NCBI GenBank assembly: GCA_965227535.1
Contig: OZ245761.1
Coordinates: 930,001-994,000, forward strand
Direction of reading: 5' to 3'
Source of the DNA: SZUA-430 sp965227535
GTDB lineage: Bacteria > Pseudomonadota > Alphaproteobacteria > Micropepsales > Micropepsaceae
Length of the DNA: 64,000 nucleotides
The position numbers and the translations under genes were made by a program. This document shows positions 63,289 through 64,000 of the stretch, piece after piece. Below the pieces are notes generated by a model. The model saw nothing but the letters and a program-made list of their open reading frames with translations. It ran no database searches and had not been told where the DNA came from. Position 1 is the stretch's first letter; every line of letters begins with the position of its first letter.

Positions 63289-64000
63289 ATGCTCAGAAAA
63301 TCAACATTGGTAGCATTGCTGGCGACAGTGTCGATCGGCGCCGTTGCCATCGCCGCGGATGATCTCGATCCGCGTTACAAGGATTACGCGCCGACCTCCG
63401 GCGTGTCGGGAACGCTGAAGTCGATTGGTTCGGACACCCTCAACAACCTGATGACGTTGTGGGCCGAAGACTTCAAGAAGCTCTATCCCGGCGTAAAGAT
63501 CGAAATCGAAGGCAAGGGTTCGTCCACGGCCCCGCCGGCTTTGATCGCGGGCACCGCCCAGTTCGGACCCATGTCGCGTCCGATGCGTCCCGCTGAGAAA
63601 GATCAGTTCGAAGCGAAGTACGGCTACAAGCCGACGGAAGTTCGCGTGGCAGTCGACGCGCTCGCCGTGTTCGTCCACAAGGACAATCCGTTGAAGTGCC
63701 TTTCGCTGGGTCAGCTTGACGGCATCTTCTCCGTCACGCGCAACACCGGCTCGCCGGACATCAAGACCTGGGACCAGCTCGGCGTGACCGGCGAATTCGC
63801 CGGCAAGGCGATCTCGCTCTTCGGTCGTAACTCGGCCTCGGGCACCTACGCGTACTTCAAGGAAGTGGCGCTCGCGAGCGGCGACTACAAAGGCACCGTC
63901 AAGGAACAACCCGGCTCGTCCGCGGTGGTCCAAGGCGTAGCGTCGGACAAGTTCGCCATGGGCTACTCGGGCATCGGCTACAAAACGGCCGACGTCAAGG
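63289..64000 (+). CDS. pstS: PstS-family phosphate-binding periplasmic protein (3' part outside the window)
   Basis: 237 residues visible, running off the window. ATG at 63289 with AAGGGG 6 bp upstream. A signal peptide (about 1-22, ending AIAADD) is followed by a PstS-like fold: LKSIGSDTLNNLMTLWAEDF, GKGSSTAPPALIAGTAQFGP, DALAVFVHKDNPLKCLS and SLFGRNSASGTYAYF, which supply the phosphate ligands. It binds inorganic phosphate for the Pst ABC transporter; pstCAB may follow outside the window, but cannot be seen. Confidence 0.92.
   Translation, partial: MLRKSTLVALLATVSIGAVAIAADDLDPRYKDYAPTSGVSGTLKSIGSDTLNNLMTLWAEDFKKLYPGVKIEIEGKGSSTAPPALIAGTAQFGPMSRPMRPAEKDQFEAKYGYKPTEVRVAVDALAVFVHKDNPLKCLSLGQLDGIFSVTRNTGSPDIKTWDQLGVTGEFAGKAISLFGRNSASGTYAYFKEVALASGDYKGTVKEQPGSSAVVQGVASDKFAMGYSGIGYKTADVK

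Overview
The window is 64 kb of a GC-rich chromosome, almost certainly from an alphaproteobacterium. Four things point there: a complete aapJQMP-type amino-acid ABC transporter, an NDUFS4-family complex I accessory protein, a two-domain cold-shock protein, and the interspersed palindromes typical of that class. Two large TonB-dependent receptors and a Tat/PhoD phosphatase fit an oligotrophic Caulobacterales- or Micropepsales-like lineage, but the order cannot be fixed from the sequence alone. There is no prophage, insertion sequence, CRISPR array or conjugative module; only two tRNA genes are present. Genes are tightly packed, and many junctions are 4-base ATGA or GTGA overlaps.

Layout. 1-5 kb (minus): an operon with its own ArsR repressor, encoding DUF899, a 63-residue hydrophobic protein, ArsR, three START-fold (SRPBCC) proteins, a DoxX-like protein, a YceI lipoprotein and a serine hydrolase cut by the window edge. 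5-9 kb: an ABC-2 exporter pair, a membrane protein and a sulfotransferase. 8.8-16.4 kb: a TonB receptor, a small secreted protein, an FAD amine oxidase and a second ABC-2 exporter pair. 16.6-22.5 kb: a TolC-type outer-membrane protein downstream of a 1400-residue autotransporter with a tandemly repeated passenger. 22.8-28 kb: aapJQMP, then metC. 28-38 kb: hisI, an acyl-CoA carboxylase carboxyltransferase subunit with a small biotin carrier, a sugar-lactone-type oxidase, a Sel1-repeat protein, tRNA-Arg(UCU), tRNA-Pro(UGG), a GDPD-family esterase, a thioesterase, a DUF192 protein and the cold-shock protein.

38.5-50.8 kb is a molybdenum hydroxylase locus. It carries coxG, coxS, coxL and coxM, two uncharacterised genes, the maturation genes coxD (MoxR AAA+) and coxE (VWA), a split XdhC pair, a MoeA-like/MocA-like cofactor protein and an IscU-like scaffold. 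The large subunit has AYRGAGR, the form II signature, so CO itself may not be the substrate.

50.8-58.8 kb holds two hydrolases, a GH13 alpha-glucosidase, a ClpP, a sirtuin and a membrane-fused serine hydrolase. The last 5 kb looks like a phosphate-starvation region: phoD, an Oar-like TonB receptor and pstS. Direct repeats with 11-bp period resembling PhoB boxes lie before each. Between the receptor and pstS there is a fourth such box with a TATAGT hexamer and, 110 bp on, an intrinsic terminator that belongs to no gene: a candidate phosphate-regulated small RNA.

Three kinds of long, near-perfect intergenic palindromes occur at 28.1, 50.7, 51.6 and 53.4 kb. At 50.7 kb the palindrome supplies the C-terminal codons of both convergent genes.
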